A DNA stretch of 64,000 nt from Parasphingorhabdus litoris DSM 22379 (GTDB lineage: Bacteria > Pseudomonadota > Alphaproteobacteria > Sphingomonadales > Sphingomonadaceae). The stretch is from positions 434,001 through 498,000 of the forward strand of contig NZ_CP086727.1 of the NCBI RefSeq assembly GCF_020906275.1, in the 5' to 3' direction. The position numbers were made by a program, and so were the translations under genes. Shown piece by piece: positions 8,146 through 16,903 of the stretch (its first letter is position 1; each line of letters starts with the position of its first letter). Below the pieces are notes generated by a model. The model saw only the letters and a program-made list of their open reading frames with translations. It was not told where the DNA came from and did no database searches.

Positions 8146-9507
8146 CTAAATCGCTTTGTTCCAAGGCCCCGATATAGCCAGCGTCTTTGTCGGACTATAG
8201 AGATTTACAAACATCGTGCGGCCATCGGGAGAGAAGCAGGCACCGGCAGGCTCTGTCTGAACTCTGATCCGCGCCAGAGCATAAGCTTCGCCACGTGGTG
8301 TAACGCCGCGCAGATGATTATCAACAGTCGCACTATACTGATCTTCACAAACAACCAAATGGCCATTGGGCGCGATAGTCAGGTTATCACCATAGCTGAA
8401 TTCGCGACGATCCGTTGATTCCAGAAAGAGTTGTAAAAGCGCGGGTGCGCCAGCTTCTTCTTTCTGTCCTTCATAGCGGGAGGGTCGATAACGCATGATC
8501 TGCCCTTCTTTCGCCGCTCCGCCGTTAGTGCAGCAGAAATAGAATTCGCCATCCCCATATATAATGCCCTCACCACGGGCAAATTTGATTGCGCCGTCAC
8601 GGGCGCCGCGCTCGCGCAAGTCATCCTTGGGACTTTCAACTTCGTTCACATCAACCCAGCGGACAAACTGCCACGATCCTGTTTTGAAAGTCACCTCACC
8701 CCAATTGCGGCTGTCATTATCGAGCGCTTCATCGGTAAAGGCCAGCGCCTGTAATCTACCGCCTTCAGCCAGCTTTCCCGAAACATTGGGAATGAACCGA
8801 TAAAACAAACTGTCATTACGATCTTCCGTCAGATACACGATCCCTGTCGCCGGATCGACGGCCGCTGCTTCATGATTAAATCTGCCCATGGCCTTGAGTG
8901 GGACCGGATCGACCAACCCTTCATGAGCAGCGGGCACTTCAAAAATCCAGCCGTGATCTCGTTTCACGCCCTCGCCTGCGCGTGTCATATCCTCCTCGCA
9001 ACTAAGCCAACTGCCCCAAGGTGTTGTTCCACCTGCACAGTTGCGGATGGTACCAACGAGGCTGAGATGCTCTCGCTCTACCGCCAGGCTTTCGCCATCC
9101 AGCAATAAGGTCGTAGTCCCGCCGACCAGAGGTTTCCCATCCTGACCATGGTCGTAAGTTGCCAGCGTTGAAGGGACATCTCCGAAGGGGCCGTCGTCAA
9201 AATGACTGGCTTTCAGCTCATGGTTGCGAACCAGCGCGATCTTGCCGTTCGGCATCGCAAAGCAGCCCATGCCATCGGCGCGGTCCGGGACCCGGTTGCC
9301 ATCAGACATAGCACCACGAAATTCGGAAATGACCCGATAGGAAAAACCTTCTGGCAGATCGATCAAACCGTTGGGATCGGTCTGCAATGCACCATAGCCT
9401 TTATGGGACATTGCTGCACCGGTACGCGCGAGGCTGCTATGTTGTGCAAAACCAGAAAACGCCAGAGCGGTCAGGCCTCCGGCAAAATTGCGGCGATTAA
9501 TTTGCAT
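8146..9507 (-). CDS. PhoX-like (DUF839) beta-propeller protein, Tat-exported
   Basis: A 453-residue secreted protein of the PhoX/DUF839 family, calcium-iron phosphatases and relatives with a beta-propeller fold. A twin-arginine signal (NRRNFAGGLTALAFSGFA, residues 4-21) indicates folded export, consistent with metal loading. Propeller features include GTIRNCAGGTTPWGSWLSCEE (cut here to the recognisable core NCAGGTTPWGSWLSCEE) and VVCEDQYSATVDN. I chose ATG 9507; an in-frame GTG at 9531 has a poorer ribosome site. It stands alone behind a 99-base gap from the NmrA-like gene. Whether it is a phosphatase or a repurposed esterase/lactonase is open. Confidence 0.8.
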   Translation of the reverse strand: MQINRRNFAGGLTALAFSGFAQHSSLARTGAAMSHKGYGALQTDPNGLIDLPEGFSYRVISEFRGAMSDGNRVPDRADGMGCFAMPNGKIALVRNHELKASHFDDGPFGDVPSTLATYDHGQDGKPLVGGTTTLLLDGESLAVEREHLSLVGTIRNCAGGTTPWGSWLSCEEDMTRAGEGVKRDHGWIFEVPAAHEGLVDPVPLKAMGRFNHEAAAVDPATGIVYLTEDRNDSLFYRFIPNVSGKLAEGGRLQALAFTDEALDNDSRNWGEVTFKTGSWQFVRWVDVNEVESPKDDLRERGARDGAIKFARGEGIIYGDGEFYFCCTNGGAAKEGQIMRYRPSRYEGQKEEAGAPALLQLFLESTDRREFSYGDNLTIAPNGHLVVCEDQYSATVDNHLRGVTPRGEAYALARIRVQTEPAGACFSPDGRTMFVNLYSPTKTLAISGPWNKAI

Positions 9508-9606
9508 GTTGCTCACCCTGTCAGTGGTCACTTTCCTATCGAATATAGTGCCAACTTATCCATTCAACATGACAGATTCTTGAAAGGGAGCGATAGAATT
9601 GGAACA

Positions 9607-10566
9607 TTAATTCCCTTGTTGCATGCCTGCCATCCTGATCGCCAGCGCAGGATCGGTCGGATCGGTCCAATCCTGCCGGGCTGCCCATTCGGCCAGTGGG
9701 GTCGGCCGGGTTTTGAAATGTTTCGCCATTTCCGCTGGATCAGCAATGAGCGGCGACACTGGTTGTTCATTATAGAAACTGTAGAAACTTGCCATGCCGC
9801 TATAAATTGATTTGGGTTCGACGGTGGCCGAACCGGTAACAAGCAGGCTCATCGCAGATGCAAACTCATTTGGTGTCATGCTCTTGAACGTAATCGGTTT
9901 GCCGGCGGCTTCGCTAAGGATCGCAGCAACTTCATCACCGACTAGGGCTTGTGGCCCGCCAACTGCGTAGCGCCCGCTCGGTAGATTATCATTTTGCAGC
10001 GCTTCAACCATGAAGGCGGCGACATCATCCAAACAGATCCACGAAATTTTCAAATCCGGCTTAGCGGGATAAGCAAATATCGAACTGTTGACGATGGAAG
10101 GCTTGTTCCAGCTCCGGATCATATTATCCATGAAGACTTTGGTCTCGAAAATCGCATATTCGATGCCACTTTCGATTATCGCTTTCTCTATGGCCCGACG
10201 GCCGTCATGGGCCGGGTTGCCATTATCTTCATCGGCTACATAGCAGCTGGTATTGAAGACGATTTTGCACATACTGCTCGCCTTGGCCGCGGCTGCAATA
10301 TTGCGACCAAGCTGGGTGGCTTTGTCGAGATCGAATACGAAAGGCAGGTGCATTGCTATTGCATCCATGCCCTGTGCAGCGGCAATCATCGACTGCTCAT
10401 CGTAAAGATCGGCTTCAACCGTTTCGACATCCGCAAATGGTGTGTTGGCGAGTGCGGCTGTATTGCGCAGAGCTGCCACTGGATGCAGGCCAGCTGCGAG
10501 CAATCGTTCTAACAAAGGATGGCCTTGGTCGCCAGTTGCACCGATGGTCAATATTCTGATGGTCAT
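9607..10566 (-). CDS. NmrA-like NAD(P)-binding protein
   Basis: A 319-residue atypical short-chain dehydrogenase of the NmrA/azoreductase group. The N-terminal dinucleotide site is GATGDQGHPLLERL (about 9-22), and the middle has the KIVFNTSCYVADED and YAIFETKVFMDNMI segments usual in the family. No classic YxxxK pair is evident, so it could be a reductase of an unusual kind or a redox sensor. GAAGAGGAA precedes the ATG. It follows the KstD-type flavoprotein gene by 29 bases and probably shares its transcript. Confidence 0.78.
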   Translation of the reverse strand: MTIRILTIGATGDQGHPLLERLLAAGLHPVAALRNTAALANTPFADVETVEADLYDEQSMIAAAQGMDAIAMHLPFVFDLDKATQLGRNIAAAAKASSMCKIVFNTSCYVADEDNGNPAHDGRRAIEKAIIESGIEYAIFETKVFMDNMIRSWNKPSIVNSSIFAYPAKPDLKISWICLDDVAAFMVEALQNDNLPSGRYAVGGPQALVGDEVAAILSEAAGKPITFKSMTPNEFASAMSLLVTGSATVEPKSIYSGMASFYSFYNEQPVSPLIADPAEMAKHFKTRPTPLAEWAARQDWTDPTDPALAIRMAGMQQGN

Positions 10567-10595
10567 TTCCTCTTCTTGAACAGGTTGATTGTTGG

Positions 10596-12215
10596 TCAGC
10601 TGTTGATCCGCCGGGCAGCAGAGCGGCCAGCAATATATCCGAAGGTCAAGGCGGGGCCGAGGGTCCCGCCGGCGCCTGCATAAACCCCGCCGGTTGGACA
10701 GCTGATAACGTTGCCGGCTGCGAACAGGCCGGGAATTGGCTCTCCTTCATGATCAAGCACCTGCGCTGATCCATCGGTTCTGGCACCGCCATTGGTACCG
10801 AGCGCACCCATACGGATTTCCACTGCATAAAAGGGACCATTGGTAATTGCGCCCAATGTCGCGGATGCGCCTTCGCGTGACCTGTCCCCGTAAAAGCGAT
10901 CATAGGCACTTTCGCCACGACCAAAATCAGGATCATGACCCTTGATGGCATGGGCGTTGAAATGGGAGACGGTTTCCATCAATTGCTTGCTATCCATATC
11001 CAACGCAGCGCCAAGACTTTCCAAATCATCTGCGCTTGTGATCCAGTCCGGTAGCGGATCACCGGGCATCACGGAGGCTAGAGGATAGCGGGACAGATAT
11101 TGTGAATCGAAAATCAGATAAGCAGGTAAATTGGGATAGGCATATGTTGCCGGATCAAATTGATGAAACGCCCCCGCCAGCGCTGAATAGTTATTGGCTT
11201 CGTTGCAAAAGCGCTTGCCAGCGGCATTGACCATAATGGTATGCGGCAAGGTTCGTTCGATCAAAACCGGCATGGAACGTTGTTCGCCGCCTTCCCATTT
11301 CACATCCGGCATAGAGAGGGTAGGCACCCACCATGCGCTGGTCATATTGCCAAGGCTGGCCCCGGCTGCCATTGCCATTTTTAGACCATCACCCTGGTTG
11401 GTTGGTGGTGAGGCAGGGGCATCAAGGGGGCCACGCAGAAAAGCTTGTTTCAACTCCTCATTCCACTCAAATCCGCCAGTCGCGAGGATCACAGCTTGTG
11501 AAGCGTTGACAGTCAGATCGCCATTATCGCGACGTATTCTTGCACCTGTCACACGACCATTTTCGACAACCAGGCGGTAGCCATCTACATCCAATAAAGG
11601 CTCAATTCCCCGATCAAGACAGGCCTTTAGCAACCGTCCAATCAAAGCCTGTCCCCACCCGCGCAAATCTTCGTCTTCGCGGCGTGCCATCTCGGATGGA
11701 TCAATCTGTCCAGTGCCGCCACCCAGCGGCGTTTCTCGCAACATCATGCGCGGTGCGGGGCCATGCTCAAAAACCTTCTGAGCCCATTCGCCGAGCGCAG
11801 AAAAATCGAACAGATCATTGTCCAGCGCGCGGCCGCCATCTGGCTTGGCTCCGGGGCGATCGAGATAATAGTCAGGATAGCCTTCCAGCAAGCTGAGTCT
11901 CGCCGCGTCGAGATCTTCGAGAAAACTTAAAGCGCGTGGGCTTTCTTCGACAAAGGCAGATAGTGCAACTTCATCTATATCGCCCTGATCGAGAGAGCGG
12001 AAATAGGCGAGCGCGTCCTCGCGGCTGTCTTCGATACCATGAACCTGCATCTGCCGATTGCCGGGTATCCAAACGATACCGCCAGATATCGCAGCGGTAC
12101 CGCCCAGCTTTGGCTGCTTTTCGATGACCGTTACGCTCGCACCAGCCTCATGTGCTGCTAGAGCAGCGGTCAGGCCGGCCGCACCAGCCCCGATGACCAG
12201 AACATCTGTGTTCAT
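10596..12215 (-). CDS. FAD-dependent dehydrogenase, 3-ketosteroid dehydrogenase-like
   Basis: A 539-residue flavoprotein of the fumarate reductase/KstD family. It has the dinucleotide motif VIGAGAAGLTAALAA (6-20), EKQPKLGGTAAISGG (about 36-50) and the C-terminal PTGGVYAGAGGTLGPAL loop with a Tyr where KstD enzymes have a catalytic one. The family removes two hydrogens next to a carbonyl in steroids or other ketones, or reduces enoates. AGAGGGAGATCC lies before the ATG. It is separated by 97 bases from the upstream CaiB gene and runs in the same direction. The substrate is unknown; a cyclic ketone would suit. Confidence 0.85.
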   Translation of the reverse strand: MNTDVLVIGAGAAGLTAALAAHEAGASVTVIEKQPKLGGTAAISGGIVWIPGNRQMQVHGIEDSREDALAYFRSLDQGDIDEVALSAFVEESPRALSFLEDLDAARLSLLEGYPDYYLDRPGAKPDGGRALDNDLFDFSALGEWAQKVFEHGPAPRMMLRETPLGGGTGQIDPSEMARREDEDLRGWGQALIGRLLKACLDRGIEPLLDVDGYRLVVENGRVTGARIRRDNGDLTVNASQAVILATGGFEWNEELKQAFLRGPLDAPASPPTNQGDGLKMAMAAGASLGNMTSAWWVPTLSMPDVKWEGGEQRSMPVLIERTLPHTIMVNAAGKRFCNEANNYSALAGAFHQFDPATYAYPNLPAYLIFDSQYLSRYPLASVMPGDPLPDWITSADDLESLGAALDMDSKQLMETVSHFNAHAIKGHDPDFGRGESAYDRFYGDRSREGASATLGAITNGPFYAVEIRMGALGTNGGARTDGSAQVLDHEGEPIPGLFAAGNVISCPTGGVYAGAGGTLGPALTFGYIAGRSAARRINS

Positions 12216-12312
12216 GGCATTGGATCTCCCTCTTTAGTGTGCAGAGTAAGAGAGATCGTCCGTACAGGGCCACTGTTACTTTTGTGCCAGAGAGTATTGA
12301 CCCGAAGTCAGA

Positions 12313-13488
12313 TTAATTGACTGTGCCAGCATCCTTTAGAATCTGGATCTGTTCCTGGTTTAAACCGAGTTCATTCAAAATCGCATCGCTATGTTCGCCG
12401 ATGGTTGATAGTTTGGCAGATGCAGATGGCCGTGCTCCGTCCATTTCAATCGGAAGCGATGGTAGCTTGGTCTGTTCTCCATTTGCCAGAGAGACGGGCT
12501 CTAGGCCGCCGCTGGCGTTGAGATGCGGATCGTCAAACATATCTTCTGGGCGCGCAATTGGTGCAAAAGGCAGACCGGTTCCTTCGAGCTTGGCGATCAG
12601 TTCATCCCGCCCAAAGCCGGCAATGAGTTCACGAATCTGCGGCATGATCCTGTCGCGCGCTGCAACCCGGTTGTTATTCTCGCGAATGCTTTCATCGGCC
12701 CATAGATCATCCAGAGCGAATAGCTTGCAGAATTTTTCCCACAGTGCATCGGTCACTACGCCGATAAAAATCGGCTCATCCTTGGTCTGAAACACATCAT
12801 AAATTGCCCAAGCCGAGATGCGAGCGGGCATGGGGTCGGCCGCTTTTCCGGTTACTGCCTTTTGCGCCATATGCTGACCAATCAGATAGACGGTGGTTTC
12901 AAAAAGAGAGCTTTGCACCTTTTGCCCCTTGCCGGTTTGGTGGCGCTCTTCCACCGCCGCCAATATTGCGATTACTCCGAACATGCCGCCGGTAACATCG
13001 ATGACACTGGAACCCGCACGCAGGGGTTGGCCTGGCGGTCCTGTCATATAGGCAAGTCCACCCATCATTTGGGCCACTTCGTCAAGCGCCGTACGATTTT
13101 CATAGGGGCCGGGAAGGAACCCTTTTTCCGACGCATAGATTAACCGATCATTGGTCTTGGCGAGCTCTTCATAGCCCAACCCCAGACGATCCATGGCGCC
13201 GGGGCGGTAATTTTCGACCAATATGTCGGCGCTTTCAACCAGCTGCCGGGCAATGCCGAGTCCCTCGGAGTCTTTCAGGTTAAGCGAAATGCTTTGCTTG
13301 TGCCGATTATACATCGGGAAATAGCCCGAACCGGAACCAACCAGATTGCGGGTCCGGTCACCGCCAATGGGTTCGACGCGGATCACGTCTGCACCCAGTG
13401 AGGCAAGGATCGCGCCGACTGCTGGCCCCATGACCATATGGGTGAATTCGATGACTTTCAGTCCAGCAAGGGGTGTTGGTGTTTTCAT
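12313..13488 (-). CDS. CaiB/BaiF family CoA-transferase
   Basis: A 391-residue class III CoA-transferase with LKVIEFTHMVMGPAVGAILASLG at the start (family region), GADVIRVEPIGGDRTR, ENYRPGAMDRLGLGYEEL (about 93-110) and SSVIDVTGG near 165, with the expected catalytic Asp. The start at 13488 overlaps the stop of the HMG-CoA lyase-like gene by four bases, so the two are translated together. With LeuCD next door, the likely order is hydration, CoA activation by this enzyme, then C-C cleavage. It is one of four CaiB proteins in the window, all of them distinct. Confidence 0.9.
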   Translation of the reverse strand: MKTPTPLAGLKVIEFTHMVMGPAVGAILASLGADVIRVEPIGGDRTRNLVGSGSGYFPMYNRHKQSISLNLKDSEGLGIARQLVESADILVENYRPGAMDRLGLGYEELAKTNDRLIYASEKGFLPGPYENRTALDEVAQMMGGLAYMTGPPGQPLRAGSSVIDVTGGMFGVIAILAAVEERHQTGKGQKVQSSLFETTVYLIGQHMAQKAVTGKAADPMPARISAWAIYDVFQTKDEPIFIGVVTDALWEKFCKLFALDDLWADESIRENNNRVAARDRIMPQIRELIAGFGRDELIAKLEGTGLPFAPIARPEDMFDDPHLNASGGLEPVSLANGEQTKLPSLPIEMDGARPSASAKLSTIGEHSDAILNELGLNQEQIQILKDAGTVN

Positions 13489-14417
13489 GCTGCGGTCCTT
13501 TCAAATCCGAGCGGTAGGCCTGCGTCGGGTGTGAAGCCGTAAAGCGGTTCGCCGGGCAGGGCTGCTGCAATAATATCCCTTACTTTCAGCAGCTTGTCGA
13601 GGTCGATGCCCGTGTTGATGCCCATGGCTTCGAGCATGAATACCAGATCCTCGGTTACGATATTACCCGAGGCACCCGGTGCGAAAGGACAACCGCCCAG
13701 ACCGCCAAGAGACGCATCAAAAGTGGTAATGCCTTCTTCCAGTCCGGCCATGACATTGGCCAAGCCAAGCCCGCGCGTGTTGTGGAGGTGCAGCGTGTTG
13801 AGCTTGTCAGCGCCGATGACACCTTTAATCTGGCGGACCATTCGCGTGACCTGTGCTGGGTTGGCATAGCCTGTGGTATCGGACAGGCCGACCTCGGCGA
13901 CACCGGCTTCGATGGCCGCTTCCGCTAGGCGTGCAACCTGATCTTCGCTAACCGGGCCTTCGATGGTGCAGCCGAAAGCGGTGGAAAGTCCCACTTCGAA
14001 ATGGGGGCGGCGTCCTTCGGGCTGCGCAGCGACCAGATCGGCAATCGCTTTGATCTCGGCAAGCATGGCTGGATGGTCCTTGCGGACATTCTTGATGCTG
14101 TGGGTTTCGGACATCGAAAAAGGGATCGACATCTTGTCGACGCCAGCGGCAACAGCGCGCTCTGCGCCTTTCAGATTGGGAATCAACGCAACAACGTCTA
14201 GATCAGGTAAGGTCTTGGCATAGGCGACAATCTCGGCGGTATCCGCCATTTGGGGTAGCAAGGTGGGCGGCACAAAGCTCCCCACTTCAATCTCGCTCAC
14301 GCCCGCTTCTGCTTCCGCTTTGATCCATGCCTTTTTGGCTTCGGTGGGCATCACGGCATCGACACTTTGCAGACCGTCGCGAGGTCCAACTTCGCTGATT
14401 GTGACAGATGGGGTCAT
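13485..14417 (-). CDS. HMG-CoA lyase-like acyl-CoA aldolase
   Basis: A 310-residue HMG-CoA lyase-family protein with SEVGPRDGLQSVD near residue 9, the metal-binding LHLHNTRGLG, and the Cys loop GGCPFAPGASGN. I chose ATG 14417 rather than the longer ORF because TAGGAG lies properly in front and because it overlaps the LeuD stop (ATGA). The family cleaves 3-hydroxyacyl-CoAs with a tertiary or secondary hydroxyl. It forms a lyase/CoA-transferase pair like the one at 394-2559, but here coupled to an aconitase-type hydratase. Confidence 0.9.
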   Translation of the reverse strand: MTPSVTISEVGPRDGLQSVDAVMPTEAKKAWIKAEAEAGVSEIEVGSFVPPTLLPQMADTAEIVAYAKTLPDLDVVALIPNLKGAERAVAAGVDKMSIPFSMSETHSIKNVRKDHPAMLAEIKAIADLVAAQPEGRRPHFEVGLSTAFGCTIEGPVSEDQVARLAEAAIEAGVAEVGLSDTTGYANPAQVTRMVRQIKGVIGADKLNTLHLHNTRGLGLANVMAGLEEGITTFDASLGGLGGCPFAPGASGNIVTEDLVFMLEAMGINTGIDLDKLLKVRDIIAAALPGEPLYGFTPDAGLPLGFERTAA

Positions 14418-15031
14418 TGACTGGCTCCTAGGTATATCCATGGCCGCTTTGCGCGGTCGACCGTTTGCCATGCGGCAATTTCGTTGGCCATTTTTAAACT
14501 AAGGTCGATAGCGTCCAATCCCTCCAGCAACATTGCTTTGGGTTCTTCGTCAATCGGGAAGGGCCAGCTTTGAGCTGCATTGATGCTGACTTTTTCGGCT
14601 GCCAGATCAATCGTGACCGGTTGGCTTGCCTTTTCAATGGCATTGATGGCTGCTGCATCGAGAACCGCCGGCAAAATGCCGTTGCGGACGCAATTGCCGG
14701 CAAAAATCGGTGCGAAGCTTGGTGCAATAACAGCACGGAAACCATATTCTGCCAAAGCCCAGACAGCATGCTCGCGGCTTGATCCGCAACCAAAATTGGC
14801 ACCGCCAAGAATGATCTGGCTATCTGCAAAATGGGGATCGTTGAGCACAAAATCCGGATTCGGATCACGGCCGCCAATTGCAGAATAGCGCCACCCGGCA
14901 AACAGACCGTCAGCAAGTCCTGTTTTTCCTGTGCTCTTCATCTCGCGAGAGGGAATGATCTGGTCCGTATCGATATTGTTACGGATCAACGGCATGGGAA
15001 GAGAAGTCAGTGTGGTGAACGGCTCTGCCAT
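14414..15031 (-). CDS. 3-Isopropylmalate/citraconate dehydratase small subunit (LeuD-like)
   Basis: A 205-residue swivel domain of the aconitase superfamily, with NNIDTDQIIPSREMK, GGANFGCGSSREHAVWAL and FAPIFAGNCVRNGILP, all features of LeuD. ATG 15031 overlaps the LeuC stop by one base (TGATG); the GTG at 15034 is less likely. With LeuC it would isomerise or hydrate a 2- or 3-substituted malate or citraconate. Because it is clustered with CoA-transferase and lyase genes rather than leuA or leuB, a catabolic role is more likely than leucine synthesis. The gene symbol is withheld for that reason. Confidence 0.9.
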   Translation of the reverse strand: MAEPFTTLTSLPMPLIRNNIDTDQIIPSREMKSTGKTGLADGLFAGWRYSAIGGRDPNPDFVLNDPHFADSQIILGGANFGCGSSREHAVWALAEYGFRAVIAPSFAPIFAGNCVRNGILPAVLDAAAINAIEKASQPVTIDLAAEKVSINAAQSWPFPIDEEPKAMLLEGLDAIDLSLKMANEIAAWQTVDRAKRPWIYLGASQ

Positions 15032-16431
15032 CACAACAGCTCCCGCACATCGGCAATGGCACCGGCCAGCGCACTGGCCACCACCGTTTCGGGGCTGGCA
15101 ATATGGGTTTTGACACCCGGACCCTGACGACTCTCAAAATTGCGGTTGGTGGTCGAGATCACCCGTGATCCCGCTTCAAAACTCTCGCCACCGGCATAGA
15201 AACACATCGAGCAGCCACTTTCCCGCCACTCAAAGCCCGCATCACGAAAAATTTTGTCAATCCCTTCTGCTTCTGCTTCGCGCTTCACGCGAGATGAACC
15301 GGGAACACAGATGGCTTTGATGTGATCGGCGATTTTCTTGCCCTCTAACAGCGCGCTGGCGCGGCGCAGGTCGGACAGGCGGCTGTTCGTGCAACTGCCG
15401 ATAAAAGCGGCATCTATCGGTTTTCCAGCAAGACTCTCACCTTTCTCCAGTGCCATATATTGAAGCGGCCGGTCGCCCGCCGTTTCGGGTAACGTGCTGT
15501 CGATCTCGACACTATGTTCCGGACTGGTGCCCCAGCTGACCATCGGCCCAATGGCGCTAGAATCGATCTCAATTTCAGCATCGAATACTGCATCCGCATC
15601 GCTGGCCAACTTCTTCCAGCTAGTGACGGCTTGATCCCAAAGCGCATCTTTCGGAGCATAGCGCCGCCCCTCAAGATAAGCGAAAGTTTTGGCGTCAGGG
15701 GCGATAAAACCCGACATGGCGGAAAATTCCGTTGCCATGTTGCACAGGGTCATCCGTCCTTCCATGTCGAGCGCTTCAACCGCATCTCCGGCAAATTCGA
15801 CCGCATGCCCTTTGCCGCCTGCCGCGCCATGGCGGGCGATCAGGGTCATAATCATGTCTTTGGCGGTAACGCCTTTTGAAACCTGACCCGAAAATCGAAC
15901 GCGCATCGATTTGGGTTTGTTCAATCGCAGCGTTCCCGTCGCCATCGCATGTTCTGCTTCCGATGACCCTATACCCCATGCCAGCGCTCCAAAAGCGCCC
16001 TGCGTACATGTATGGCTGTCTGGTGCCACCAATGTACATCCTGGCAAAACAATGCCGAGTTCTGGGGAAATGACATGAACAATTCCCTGGTCCGGGTCAT
16101 TCACATCAAACAGTGCGATGCCGGCTGCATTGGCGGCGGCGCGTGTTTCGGTGATGAAAGCCTGACCACCTGGCATCAGGGTCTTGTCCGTCCGCCCGGG
16201 GCGGGTATCGACAATATGGTCTGTAACAGCGAAAACCCGGGCTGGATCAGCCACTGAACGTCCCGCTTCCCTCAAAGCGTTTAACGCAGAGGCCCCGGTA
16301 CGTTCGTGCAGGAATATCCGGTCTATAGCCACAAGTGCGCCGCCGCCCGGCAAGGCAGCGACGACTTGGCTATCCCATAATTTGTCAAAAAGGCTTAATG
16401 CTTCAGGCAGGAACGGCCCCCATTTCGGCAT
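15031..16431 (-). CDS. 3-Isopropylmalate/citraconate dehydratase large subunit (LeuC-like)
   Basis: A 466-residue aconitase-superfamily large subunit. The three [4Fe-4S] ligands are visible in FIGSCTNSRLSDL and SGCSMCFYAG; other family marks are APDSHTCTQGAFGALAWG and GSSRVKREAEAEG. The start at ATG 16431 makes it overlap the preceding small gene by 29 bases, which is unusual but forced: the family alignment begins only a few residues inside. It forms a heterodimer with the LeuD-like protein. The operon context (abhydrolase, lipocalin-like, CoA-transferase, HMG-CoA lyase-like) suggests handling of a branched unsaturated dicarboxylate. Confidence 0.9.
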   Translation of the reverse strand: MPKWGPFLPEALSLFDKLWDSQVVAALPGGGALVAIDRIFLHERTGASALNALREAGRSVADPARVFAVTDHIVDTRPGRTDKTLMPGGQAFITETRAAANAAGIALFDVNDPDQGIVHVISPELGIVLPGCTLVAPDSHTCTQGAFGALAWGIGSSEAEHAMATGTLRLNKPKSMRVRFSGQVSKGVTAKDMIMTLIARHGAAGGKGHAVEFAGDAVEALDMEGRMTLCNMATEFSAMSGFIAPDAKTFAYLEGRRYAPKDALWDQAVTSWKKLASDADAVFDAEIEIDSSAIGPMVSWGTSPEHSVEIDSTLPETAGDRPLQYMALEKGESLAGKPIDAAFIGSCTNSRLSDLRRASALLEGKKIADHIKAICVPGSSRVKREAEAEGIDKIFRDAGFEWRESGCSMCFYAGGESFEAGSRVISTTNRNFESRQGPGVKTHIASPETVVASALAGAIADVRELL

Positions 16432-16903
16432 CAATAGAGCGCCAGTCCTTGGTCACGAAAACCTCCTGTATCGCTGTCCGGGTTTCCAATAAACCGTTGC
16501 GGATCCAATGCCATGTCCGGCACCGGTTCTGGCCATCGTCGGAAATCTGGATCTGTTCATAGAGATAAAGAGACGGATCGCCCTGCCTTTGCCAATAAAG
16601 CATCACTGTGCGGTTATATTCATCCAACGGCACTTCTGCGGCCCAACCTTTTATCAGATCATTGTCCCACCATACCCGCTTGTCGCGATATTCGGCTGGA
16701 AATTCCCGAATCTCCGTCTTGCCATCTGCCCAAGTATAATGGTTGGTCTGATGATAGGGGATATCTCCTTGATCAGGAAAACGGCACAGCAGGCGAGAGG
16801 CGTGCTCGTCAATTTTCTCATTCTGCGCATTGAAATAGGTGTAGGTGCCGTCCCAAACGCCTTCATGGCGGGCCAAAAGCGGCATGTCTTCTCTGATTCC
16901 CAT
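16403..16903 (-). CDS. Lipocalin-like small protein (DUF3598-like), paralog A
   Basis: A 166-residue protein without a signal peptide. It shares with the 154-residue protein at 35656-36120 the pattern HEGxW-GxY, a D-x-H, FPxxG, WWDN, GW, DP-x-YE-x-I, DDG, RTWHW and a final RT-x-E-x-V; the spacing is preserved throughout. The alternating strand pattern suggests a small beta-barrel of the lipocalin/DUF3598 type that could bind a hydrophobic ligand, but I know no function for it. It overlaps the LeuC start by 29 bases and the upstream hydrolase stop by one. Both copies lie in units linked to the TTGTCCGGACAA palindrome. Confidence 0.75.
   Translation of the reverse strand: MGIREDMPLLARHEGVWDGTYTYFNAQNEKIDEHASRLLCRFPDQGDIPYHQTNHYTWADGKTEIREFPAEYRDKRVWWDNDLIKGWAAEVPLDEYNRTVMLYWQRQGDPSLYLYEQIQISDDGQNRCRTWHWIRNGLLETRTAIQEVFVTKDWRSIDAEMGAVPA

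Noticed and set aside
8138..8160. Possible terminator hairpin between convergent genes
   Set aside because: Only a 4-bp AGCG/CGCT stem and no T run.
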